From Psychrobacter sp. I-STPA10 (GTDB lineage: Bacteria > Pseudomonadota > Gammaproteobacteria > Pseudomonadales > Moraxellaceae), in contig NZ_VFYU01000013.1 in assembly GCF_021012795.1 (NCBI RefSeq), positions 1 to 43,792 of the forward strand: DNA of 43,792 nt, in the 5' to 3' direction. Position 1 is the first letter of the stretch. Each line of letters begins with the position of its first letter. A model generated the notes under the pieces. The model worked only from the letters and a program-made list of their open reading frames with translations, did not search any database and was not told where the DNA came from. The position numbers and the translations under genes were made by a program. Shown here piece by piece: positions 1-8,800 of the stretch.

Positions 1-14
1 TTTAAAAAGTATGT

Positions 15-85
15 CCCCTCCCTAACCCTTACCCTAAGAGGGAGGGAAATTTCTCCCTCCTGCTGGGAGGGAGCTAGGGGGAGGG
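15..85. repeat. C/G-rich palindromic intergenic repeat
   Basis: Composed of nested inverted repeats: CCCTCCCT (16-23) pairs with AGGGAGGG (39-46), and CTCCCTCC (53-60) pairs with GGAGGGAG (66-73). The outer edges (CCCCTCCCTAA and CTAGGGGGAGGG) are also roughly complementary. It lies beyond the 3' end of the minus-strand exonuclease gene, where it could act as a transcript end or REP-like element. A related C/G-rich block closes the window at its right end. Confidence 0.6.
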
Positions 86-178
86 AAAAACTATAAAATA
101 TTTAATTTTGAAGCATTATTAAAACTGTGTGTATGATAACCGAAAATAAGTAACTTTAAAGGAGAAATTTTGGCTAGG

Positions 179-1009
179 TTACATTTGCCAACTGTCCAAA
201 AATCCTTGGTGAGTCAGTGAACCATCGCTATTGGTAATACTTTGCAAATAGTGCTGAGTTAACATTTGCCATTGGCTGTGACTGTCTAACGTTAGATTGC
301 CTTGCAGCAATTGCCAGCGTAAATACAGTAGCCATGTGTTGATGACGTCACTTTCACAATAGGTGGTCAGCGTGTGCCAGTCTTGGTTTTGTACCAAGTC
401 CACCACCATTGAGCCATCAATGTCTTGTTTGCCAGCCAGACCACAAAGACTTGCAATCACATCAAGCTGCTGACGAGTCGATGCGCCAAACATAGATAGC
501 CTATCCATTAGGTCTATATGGCGGGTGTGATAGCGGTTAACATAGTTGTTATATTTATAGTCGTTATGAAATTTATCATTAAAAAAGGCAGGGGCAGTCA
601 ATTTGTGGTGCATGGCGCGGTATTGTATGACGGGAATGTCAAAGCCATTGCCATTCCAACTGACGATATTAGGCAGTTTTTCTACTTTTTTATCAGAGGC
701 AAAAATATTAAAAAAGGTGTTGATAATCTCTGCTTCTTGATAGTCATTTAAGGCAAAAGATTTTAGGCGAAATCGTTGTTGTTTGCTATCAACCCATAGC
801 ATGGATAAGCAGGCAATTTTGTGTAATGGCAACCGCATAAAAGTAGTGTTTGCTTCTTGCTGGCGCATGGCAGTTAAGGCAGTGAGTGCATCTGTATCTG
901 ATAAGGCAGCAAGCTGAGGATATAAGCGTTTGCCTGTATCCAAATCAGGAATGGTTTCAATATCAAAGATTAAAATCTGTTCAGGCAGTGTCAAAAATGA
1001 ATGGTTCAT
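179..1009 (-). CDS. DEDDy-type 3'-5' exonuclease (PolB exonuclease-like, DNA_pol_B_exo2 family)
   Basis: Predicted cytoplasmic 3'-5' exonuclease of the DnaQ/RNase H-like fold, 276 aa. The first acidic motif is FDIETIPD (D16, E18). The second is SWNGNGFDIPV (D124). The third, YCESDVINTW near residue 218, supplies the Tyr and Asp of the DEDDy signature. There are no polymerase domains, so it is a stand-alone nuclease resembling the exonuclease domain of family B polymerases (Pfam DNA_pol_B_exo2 type). Its substrate in the cell is not known to me. The start codon overlaps the cysM stop (ATGA), so it is probably translated by coupling from cysM. The nuclease fold is clear; the exact role is not. 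Confidence 0.85.
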   Translation of the reverse strand: MNHSFLTLPEQILIFDIETIPDLDTGKRLYPQLAALSDTDALTALTAMRQQEANTTFMRLPLHKIACLSMLWVDSKQQRFRLKSFALNDYQEAEIINTFFNIFASDKKVEKLPNIVSWNGNGFDIPVIQYRAMHHKLTAPAFFNDKFHNDYKYNNYVNRYHTRHIDLMDRLSMFGASTRQQLDVIASLCGLAGKQDIDGSMVVDLVQNQDWHTLTTYCESDVINTWLLYLRWQLLQGNLTLDSHSQWQMLTQHYLQSITNSDGSLTHQGFLDSWQM

Positions 1010-1977
1010 GCTTTGTCTTCCACGTTGTATAGCCCAGTGGATAGGTAGCGGTCACCACGGTCACAGACGATAAAGGCAATGACAGCATCGGCGTTTTGTT
1101 GTTGGATTTCTTGGGCAATTTGTAGCGCTGCCCATGCTGCTGCTCCTGAGGAGACGCCTGCAAGAATACCTTCGGTTTTGGCAAGTTTGCGCATATAGAC
1201 TTCAGCGGTATGCTGGCTGATATCCATAATGCGGTCGACGACTTTGCTGTCAAAAATCTCGGGGCGATATTCTGGCGACCAGCGGCGAATCCCTGCAATT
1301 GAGGCATTTTCATCAGGTTGGAGACCGATAACTTGAATATCAGGGTTTTGCTCTTTGAGGTATTTTCCTGTGCCAGAGATAGTACCTGTCGTACCCATTG
1401 AACTAATAAAATGGGTGATTTTACCATCAGTTTGCTGCCACAGTTCAGGCCCTGTGGTGTGATAGTGCGCGTCGCTGTTATCAGGGTTAGAGAATTGGTT
1501 TAAGATGATGCCTCTTCCCGCATCTGCCAGTTGTTGTGCTTGGTCTCGAGCGGCTTCAATACCATCATCAACTTCAATAAGGGTTGCACCATAAGCTGCC
1601 ATGGCGTCTTTACGTTCTTGGGTAGAGTTGGTGGGCATCAGCAGTATCATCTTATAACCACGCATCGCAGCAACCATAGCAAGGGCAATGCCTGTATTGC
1701 CACTGGTGGCTTCGATAAGAGTGTCACCAGGTTTGATGTCACCACGACTTTCAGCTTGAAATATCATGTTAAAAGCAGGGCGGTCTTTGACAGAGCTGGC
1801 AGGATTATTGCCTTCGAGCTTAGCAAGTAGCTGTATGTTATCACCAATGCCTTCGCTTTGTGGTAGCTGGTGTAGGGCAACGAGTGGGGTATTGCCCACG
1901 CAATCAGATAGAGTAGTGATACGGTTAATGTGCTCTGCTTGGTTAGATGTTTGCGCACTTGACTGAGCGTTTGACAT
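1006..1977 (-). CDS. cysM: cysteine synthase B (O-acetylserine sulfhydrylase, CysM type)
   Basis: PLP enzyme making cysteine from O-acetylserine and sulfide or thiosulfate in the cytoplasm. The PLP lysine is in EGNNPASSVKDRPA (K64). The substrate-binding loop is EATSGNTGIA, and the phosphate-binding glycine loop is GTTGTISGTG. The NNPA form of the lysine motif and the length (323 aa) point to CysM rather than CysK. I chose ATG 1977 (MSNAQSS) because GAGAATTACC precedes it; an in-frame upstream ATG at 2049 would add 24 hydrophobic, unconserved-looking residues and lies upstream of the likely promoter. The 3' end overlaps the exonuclease gene by 4 nt, so the pair is a minus-strand operon. Confidence 0.93.
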   Translation of the reverse strand: MSNAQSSAQTSNQAEHINRITTLSDCVGNTPLVALHQLPQSEGIGDNIQLLAKLEGNNPASSVKDRPAFNMIFQAESRGDIKPGDTLIEATSGNTGIALAMVAAMRGYKMILLMPTNSTQERKDAMAAYGATLIEVDDGIEAARDQAQQLADAGRGIILNQFSNPDNSDAHYHTTGPELWQQTDGKITHFISSMGTTGTISGTGKYLKEQNPDIQVIGLQPDENASIAGIRRWSPEYRPEIFDSKVVDRIMDISQHTAEVYMRKLAKTEGILAGVSSGAAAWAALQIAQEIQQQNADAVIAFIVCDRGDRYLSTGLYNVEDKA

Positions 1978-2026
1978 GGTAATTCTCAACTTAATCAATA
2001 AAGATAAAATAATAAAAATTGAGCAG

Positions 2027-2035
2027 ATTATAGCA
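2027..2035 (-). promoter_or_regulatory. extended -10 promoter candidate for cysM
   Basis: Read on the minus strand this is TGCTATAAT, a perfect -10 hexamer with an upstream TGn extension. No good -35 box is seen. Transcription would start about 43 nt before the preferred cysM start codon, which also argues against the upstream ATG at 2049. Confidence 0.45.
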
Positions 2036-2061
2036 TTTTGTGGCTTCAATCGGGATAAGAG

Positions 2062-2090
2062 TTGGGTTTAGTTTTTATTCGTTATAAAAT
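2062..2090 (+). promoter_or_regulatory. weak promoter candidate for the beta-helix/AAA+ gene
   Basis: TTGGGT (2062-2067) and TAAAAT (2085-2090) are separated by 17 nt, about 60 nt before the ATG at 2149. The -35 match is poor, so this is tentative. It sits back to back with the cysM promoter in a short divergent spacer. Confidence 0.3.
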
Positions 2091-2148
2091 GATTTGCTGA
2101 TGATGGGTATCTGGATATTGGTGTTAAATTATATGATTGAGAGCAAAT

Positions 2149-5100
2149 ATGGCAACATTAAAAGTAGGTAAAGGACTGTTTAAGTATAATATCGAAAAGG
2201 CGTTACAAGTTGCAAAATCAGGTGATACCATCGTCTTATCAGGTGGACAGTATCATATTGAAGAGGTTATATCTCAAGATATTACCATTATCGCAGAAGA
2301 TCCGAATAATCCTGCAATGATTAGCGGAGTTTTGACGTTTGAAGAGGTGCGATGTGCTGTTAAGCACCTTCAGTTTGTGCAGGGCATAGTCATAGTAAAA
2401 CAAAGTAGTCTGGACATTATCCAGTGTCAATTTATCGATATTGACAAAGGTAATCCAGTATATGCTGAGCCATGCAGCGATATTAGTATTAGTGACTGTG
2501 AGTTTAAAAATATTACTAAATATGCAGCAATAGCGATAATTGATTCCACACTAGAGATAAAAAATAGTCGGTTTATAGAAAGTATAAAAAGCAATGCAAT
2601 TAGTATCAGTAAGAATAGTCATATACAAGTAAAAAACTGCCAGTTTTGTATTCAAGACTATTATGTAGCTATTTATTTACATCCAGAAACTCAAGCAGAT
2701 ATTATTGGTAGTGTGTTTCAAGGCGGCAAGTCGTTTGTTTATAGTAGCCAAGCAACTGCAACATTGACAAAATGCCAGTTTATCGATATTGATAAGGACT
2801 CTCCAGTACGTGCTGAGAAATCAAGTCATATCAGTATTGATGACTGTGAGTTTAAAAATATTCCCAACCATTCAGCAATATTGCTAAGCAATTCAAAATT
2901 AGAGATAAAAAACAGTCAATTTGTAGAAAGTATACAAAGAAATGCGATTTTGGTATCCAGAAATAGCCAACTACAAGTAGAAAACTGTCAGTTTCAGACC
3001 CCAACTACTCCAGCTATTGGTTTAAATTCAGGTAGTCAAGCTAATATTGTCAATAGTCGTTTTCAAGGGGGCTATTCGTCGATTAAGAGTTTACAAGCAA
3101 AACTGTCACTGGTTGGGTGTCAGTTTGATGGGATTGAATTATCTAATTCAGTGTATGCTGAGAACATGAGCGATATAATGATCAAAGACTGTATCTTTGA
3201 AAATATTGTTAAATTCCCAGCAATATGGTTAAAAGAGACAAAGTTAGATATAAAAAATAGTCAGTTTTTACAGCTTAGTACCAATGCCATTAATATATAT
3301 GAGCAAAGTGATATCCAAGTAAGCGATTGTGAATTTCAAATACTCAATCATCCTGCGATTTATTTGCACCCAACGACACAGGCAAATATTGTTGATAGTG
3401 TGTTTAAAGGGGGCAATTCAAATGTATGTAGTACACAAGCGACCGTGACTTTATCAGGTTGTCAGTTTGTAGATATTGATAAATATAACCCAGTGTATGC
3501 AGAGCAAAAAAGTGTGGTCAATATTGATGAATGTTTATTTAAAGCCATCAAAAATTTTCCAGTGCTATGGTTAAGTGACTCAAAATTGATAATAGGTGAT
3601 AGCCAGTTTTTAGGAATAAAAAACGGCAATGGTATTAATGCATTTGAAAAAAGCCATATAGATATGGTGCGTTGTGAGTTTCAGACTGAAGATTATCCTG
3701 CTGTTGCCTTACAAACCGATAGTTATGCTGATATTACTGACAGTACATTTAAAGGTGACTTTAGTACGATTTATCTTGATAAAGGAAAGGCTTTAATAGA
3801 ATACTGTCGCTTTATAGATATTACCAATCATCATCCTGTGTATACGAAACAAGACAGTCACATTAAATTGACTGAGTGTGTATTTAAAAATAATATCAAC
3901 TATTGGTTAATACATGCCAATGAGAACAGTCATATTCAGGCAACAAGTTGTAGTTTTAACAATCATGATTATGTGGCAAAGTCAGAAGATTTAGCAAGAA
4001 TAGAGATTATTGGTAGTCCACTAAAGTCCTATCAATATGATGGCAATGTGTCATTATCGCTTCAAAGTGACAGTGAAAAAGAGCAGCAATTACAAGATAT
4101 AAGCTCTTCTCAGTTAGGTGATGAAATTGTTGCTGAGGTAAGCAATAAAACAGGTGTTGAAACTATCAATGAACATGCTGCTTTGCAACAAAGCTTACAA
4201 GCACTTAATGATCTGATTGGTTTGCAATGTGTGAAAGAGGAAATAAAAAAGATTATTGCCTTTGTCAATTTTCAAGAAATGAGAAAAAAGCAAGGGTTTG
4301 AGGTAGCAACCACCAGCTTACATTTGGTATTTACTGGCAATCCTGGGACGGGGAAAACCACGGTTGCTCGTATTATAGGGCGCATATTTTATGCGCTGGG
4401 CGTGTTGCAGTCAGATACTGTGGTAGAGGTAGATAGAGCCGACTTGGTAGGAGAATATATTGGACATACTGCTCCCAAAACATTAGCAAAAATCAACGAA
4501 GCGATGGGCGGAGTGCTATTTATTGATGAAGCATATACCTTGGCAAAAGGTGGCAATGACTTTGGGCAAGAAGCGATTGATACCCTACTCAAACAAATGG
4601 AAGATAATCGCGATAAATTTGTGGTGATTGTCGCAGGCTATACCAAGCCGATGCAAAAATTTATCGACTCAAACCCCGGCTTGGCTTCTCGTTTTACACG
4701 CATGATTGAATTTGAGGATTATAATGCTGAGGAGTTGCTACAAATATTTGAGCAAATCCGTGAGCAAGAATGTCTGGATATTTCAGAACAAGGGCGTCTA
4801 AAAGTCAAAGAGGTGGTTGATGCCATGTATCAAAGCCGTGATGAAAATTTTGGTAATGCACGGCAAATCCGTACCTTGTTTAGCAAGATTTATGAAGCAT
4901 TAAGCTTACGTGTGTTTCAGCAAAATATTATGAGTGGCTATCAGATAGAAGCAAAAGATGTCATGGCTGGTATAGAAGATATGGATATTATACTAGATGA
5001 CAAAGAGGCACAAAGGCAGACCATGCTTGATGAGGGCATGCAAGAGTTGTCAGCATTGATTGGATTGGAAAATGTGAAATATGAAATCCATAAATTGACC

Positions 5101-5814
5101 AATTTTATTCAGACGCAAAAACGTCGCAAACAAGCCAATCTACCCGCACTACCCATCAGTTTGCATTTGGTATTTACAGGTAATCCAGGTACGGGGAAGA
5201 CCACGGTCGCTCGTATTATGGGTAAGATTTATTATGGGTTGGGACTGTTAAACTCTGTTCAGGTAGTAGAAACGGATAGAGCTGATTTGGTGGCAGAGTA
5301 TGTGGGGCAGACAGCCCCCAAAACTTTGGCAAAAATCAAAGAAGCGATGGGCGGTGTGCTGTTTATTGATGAAGCGTATTCATTGGTTAAAGAGGGTAAT
5401 GACTTTGGGCAAGAGGCGATTGATACACTATTAAAACAGATGGAAGACCATCGTGAGAGCTTGGCAGTGATTGTGGCTGGTTATACACAGCCGATGCAAC
5501 GTTTTCTCCAGTCAAACCCAGGACTTAGCTCACGCTTTACACGGACAGTAGATTTTGAGGATTACCAGCCAAAAGATTTATTGCAAATTTTTGCGCTTTT
5601 TAGTGAAAAAGGGTTGTATCGATTAAGTGAAGCTGCCCGCCAAAAAGTATTGAATCATTTTACCCAAGCATATCAAAATCGTGATGCACACTTTGGTAAT
5701 GGTCGATTTGTACGCACCGTCTTTGAGCAAATCATTGAAAATCACTCCATGCGTATGATGAGTGACCCTACCGCTGATTTACAACTGATTGAAGCAGCAG
5801 ATATTCCTAATTAG
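2149..5814 (+). CDS. right-handed beta-helix protein fused to two CbbX/SpoVK-type AAA+ ATPase domains
   Basis: A 1221-aa protein with no signal peptide or membrane segment, so probably cytoplasmic. Residues ~1-640 form a pectate-lyase-like beta-helix of short coils with recurring N/D-C-x-F rungs, arranged in higher-order repeats of about 115 residues. A linker (~640-685) leads to AAA+ module 1: Walker A GNPGTGKT at 730-737, Walker B VLFIDEAY with D793/E794, and an arginine-finger-like SRFTR. AAA+ module 2 has GNPGTGKT at 1011-1018 and D1074/E1075. Both modules resemble CbbX/SpoVK/EccA-type ATPases and both keep catalytic residues. ATG 2149 is preferred over the in-frame TTG at 2137 because TTGAGAGC lies at good spacing. 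The barA-like gene starts 21 nt downstream. I recognise the domains but know of no described function; a substrate-remodelling or scaffold role is inference. Confidence 0.9.
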   Translation: MATLKVGKGLFKYNIEKALQVAKSGDTIVLSGGQYHIEEVISQDITIIAEDPNNPAMISGVLTFEEVRCAVKHLQFVQGIVIVKQSSLDIIQCQFIDIDKGNPVYAEPCSDISISDCEFKNITKYAAIAIIDSTLEIKNSRFIESIKSNAISISKNSHIQVKNCQFCIQDYYVAIYLHPETQADIIGSVFQGGKSFVYSSQATATLTKCQFIDIDKDSPVRAEKSSHISIDDCEFKNIPNHSAILLSNSKLEIKNSQFVESIQRNAILVSRNSQLQVENCQFQTPTTPAIGLNSGSQANIVNSRFQGGYSSIKSLQAKLSLVGCQFDGIELSNSVYAENMSDIMIKDCIFENIVKFPAIWLKETKLDIKNSQFLQLSTNAINIYEQSDIQVSDCEFQILNHPAIYLHPTTQANIVDSVFKGGNSNVCSTQATVTLSGCQFVDIDKYNPVYAEQKSVVNIDECLFKAIKNFPVLWLSDSKLIIGDSQFLGIKNGNGINAFEKSHIDMVRCEFQTEDYPAVALQTDSYADITDSTFKGDFSTIYLDKGKALIEYCRFIDITNHHPVYTKQDSHIKLTECVFKNNINYWLIHANENSHIQATSCSFNNHDYVAKSEDLARIEIIGSPLKSYQYDGNVSLSLQSDSEKEQQLQDISSSQLGDEIVAEVSNKTGVETINEHAALQQSLQALNDLIGLQCVKEEIKKIIAFVNFQEMRKKQGFEVATTSLHLVFTGNPGTGKTTVARIIGRIFYALGVLQSDTVVEVDRADLVGEYIGHTAPKTLAKINEAMGGVLFIDEAYTLAKGGNDFGQEAIDTLLKQMEDNRDKFVVIVAGYTKPMQKFIDSNPGLASRFTRMIEFEDYNAEELLQIFEQIREQECLDISEQGRLKVKEVVDAMYQSRDENFGNARQIRTLFSKIYEALSLRVFQQNIMSGYQIEAKDVMAGIEDMDIILDDKEAQRQTMLDEGMQELSALIGLENVKYEIHKLTNFIQTQKRRKQANLPALPISLHLVFTGNPGTGKTTVARIMGKIYYGLGLLNSVQVVETDRADLVAEYVGQTAPKTLAKIKEAMGGVLFIDEAYSLVKEGNDFGQEAIDTLLKQMEDHRESLAVIVAGYTQPMQRFLQSNPGLSSRFTRTVDFEDYQPKDLLQIFALFSEKGLYRLSEAARQKVLNHFTQAYQNRDAHFGNGRFVRTVFEQIIENHSMRMMSDPTADLQLIEAADIPN
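2425..3804 (+). repeat. four in-frame higher-order repeats (342-348 bp each) encoding beta-helix blocks
   Basis: Units begin at the Cys codon of the CQF-type motif at 2425, 2773, 3118 and 3460, with a partial fifth from 3805. They are 348, 345, 342 and 345 nt long. Each encodes about 115 residues with the same order of landmarks: CQFIDID..PVYAE, DCEFKNI, LEIKNSQF, QVxNCQF, and a Gln-Ala-(N/D)-I segment followed by FQGG. The nucleotide copies have diverged, so this is an old duplication rather than a fresh tandem repeat. Confidence 0.8.
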
Positions 5815-5835
5815 TGTCAACCAACTGGATAAATA

Positions 5836-8800
5836 ATGGCATATAAAAAACGCTTTGATTTTAGTAGTGCTTATGGGCAATTGATATTGCTGGTATTCTT
5901 TCCCATCTGTGTGTTAGCAGGCGTTGGTGCTGTGCTGGTGTTTTCTGAAACCAATACTGCCGTGCGCTCAGAGCAGCGAGCATTGGCGGAGGCAGCATTG
6001 GTGCGTTATGAGCCAGTGGTACAACAAATGATGCCGTTATTATTGAATGAGCTAAGTCAAGATGAAGAAAGCGAGGCAGAACAAGATAGCCTACAAGAGT
6101 CTGCTATAGATTTGGCTAATCATGTTGAGAAGATGACAACGGCAGATTCTTCAATAAATGCGTCAGCGATACTTGATGAATCGTCTGTTTTAGATGATAA
6201 GCAAGAAAATTATAGTCGCTTTCAAAGAATTTTGACCAGTATAAACAATGAAAATCATCTGCAACGTATAGCGGTTATTGATGAGACAGGACGAGTGTTG
6301 ATTACTGCTGGTCATAAAGAGGACAAACCTTGGGGTAAATTCTCACCACAACAAGATTTGATTGAAAATCTACAAACTACGACAGGTACGGCATACGGCA
6401 GCCTTTTGGGTGAATATGGTCAGGGTAGTGGTCGACACAAATATTGGTTATTTGTTGATATGGATGATGAGCCACTGCACATTGCACGCTATCGAATTTT
6501 ATTGGCATTGGTGGTCACGGGGCTATTTACCATCTTGATATTGCTACTGAGCTTAAATATTTATGCCAAACGCTGGATTACCCCCATTTATGAGATGCGC
6601 TTGTATTTGCAGCGGACGAATACTGATAATTTATATCAACCTTTAGATGCAGAATCGAGTGGTGAGCTGAATCAATTACAACAAGATTTGGTAAAAGCGC
6701 TACGGCGTATTCATTCTAGTTTTCAAGAGCTAAAAAATCATGCTGAGCAAACCGAAGATGATTTGCGGGTTGCCTTTGATGAGATGGAGATGCAAAACAT
6801 CTCTATTCGTAATGCCCGTGATGCAGCGGTTTCTACCAGTCAAGCAAAATCTGCCTTTTTGGCAAATATTAGCCATGAGCTGCGTACCCCACTCAATAGT
6901 ATTGATGGCTTTATTAATCTATTGGCACGTCATGGTAAGCTGACCGCTGAGCAGGATTTATATGTGCAAACCATTCGTAAATCATCGGCTCATTTATTGG
7001 CATTGGTCAACGATGTGTTGGATTTTTCCAAAATTGAAGCAGGCAAGCTGGTGCTCGATAGGCATGAGTTTAGTTTGTACGATGCCATATATGAAGTCAT
7101 GGACATGCTGTCACCTTTGGCTGCGGAGAAGGGACTGCGTATGGCAGTGATGTTTTATGATGATGTCCCCAAACAAATCGTTGGTGATGCGTTGCGAGTC
7201 AAGCAGATATTAACAAACTTGGTGAGTAATGCGATTAAATTTACCGATATGGGTGAGGTTGTGGTTCGAGTCAGTCTTGATGAAGGTGTCCATGAGACAG
7301 CAGCCAGCAGACTTATTATGAATCAATCTGATGTGAATCAGTCAAAGCCAGCCACAGAGTCAAAAGACCAACAGGTGGATAATAGCAGCAGTGCAAATGA
7401 TGCTAACAATACAAATCATGCTAATGGTGCTAACAATGCTAACAAGGTTAATAGTACAGATAATGCCAATACTGTAGCGAATATTCATCATGCCGCTAGC
7501 AGTATTGATAATCGAATTTTAATTGCCATACAAGATTCAGGGCGTGGTATCTCAGAGACCGCACAAAAACAGTTATTTCGTAGCTTTAGTCAAGGTGACC
7601 CCTCGATTACTCGCCAGTACGGTGGTACAGGCTTGGGACTGGTGATTTCCAAGCAGTTGACCCGATTGATGGGTGGCAATATTGGTTTTTATGATAATGA
7701 GCGTGCCCAGTTAAGCCAAGATATTACAGGTAGTGTGGCTGGTAATGTGCAAGGGTTAAAGCGTCCCCAAAAAGGCTCTACTTTTTGGTTTACCATGCCA
7801 GCCAATGTCGATGTGATTGAGATGATGGAGCAAGAATCACAAGCGACCATCTTGCCACAACTGCGTCCATTGAGTGATAGTCTTGATGCACCATTGCAAC
7901 TATTGGTCTGGATAGACCATGTTGCAAGTCAGCAAGTACTCAAAGCCAGTTTGCGTCCTTTGCCCATTGAGATGACCCAAGCCAGCTCGCTTGCCAGCGC
8001 TCTTGAGTGGCTCAAAGAGAAAAATAACGCATGGGATTGGGTGATTGTCGATGGGGGAGATACCGAGGCACAAGAGGACATGGCGGCTTTATTAAAACAA
8101 ATCAGATTGCATTATCAAGGTAAGCTTGCCATATTTGGCTATCAGGTGGCATTAGACAATACGTTACTAGGACGCTATAAAGCAAAATCTTTATATCAAC
8201 CATTAAACAAACGTCAATTATATGCGCTACTAGATACTAGAAAGCGTTCGCAAGTGGCACCAATAGATACACCCCGCTGGCAGGGTGTGAAGGTGTTGGC
8301 TGTCGATGACCATTTGCCTAATTTATTGGTACTTGATGCATTGTTATCTGAGCTGGGGATTGAGGTGATTACTGCCAATAGTGGTTATGATGCCATTGAA
8401 ATTATGAGTAAGCAGCAAGCGCGACAGCAAAAGCAGTCTGGTGAAAAATCTGCTGCCGATAGTAGTAAGGATAATATAGACTTAATATTTATGGATATCC
8501 AGATGCCAAGGCTATCAGGGCATGAAGCAGCCCAGCAAATTCGTAAAATTGAAAGCTCAGGTAAGAAAACTCCCATCATTGCTTTAACTGCACATGGTCT
8601 ATCAGATGAGCGTGATAATTTGATGGCAGCGGGGATTAATGACTATGTTGGTAAGCCGATTAGCCAACCGCAACTATTACAGATTTTACAAAAATGGTTG
8701 GGTGGTCATGCTGCCAATCAAGGGCAAGTAATAAATGGTCATTGCCTGTCTGTCATCGATTCAAATCAGACAGATAACAACCAAACTTATAATATAACAG

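Noticed and set aside
1978..2049. Upstream start for cysM adding 24 residues
   Set aside because: The extra residues are unlike CysM, and the extended -10 promoter lies within that stretch, downstream of the alternative start.
2425..3990. Regular repeats considered as a CRISPR array or recent tandem duplication
   Set aside because: The repeats are in frame, 342-348 nt long and encode beta-helix coils; there are no short identical repeats or spacers.
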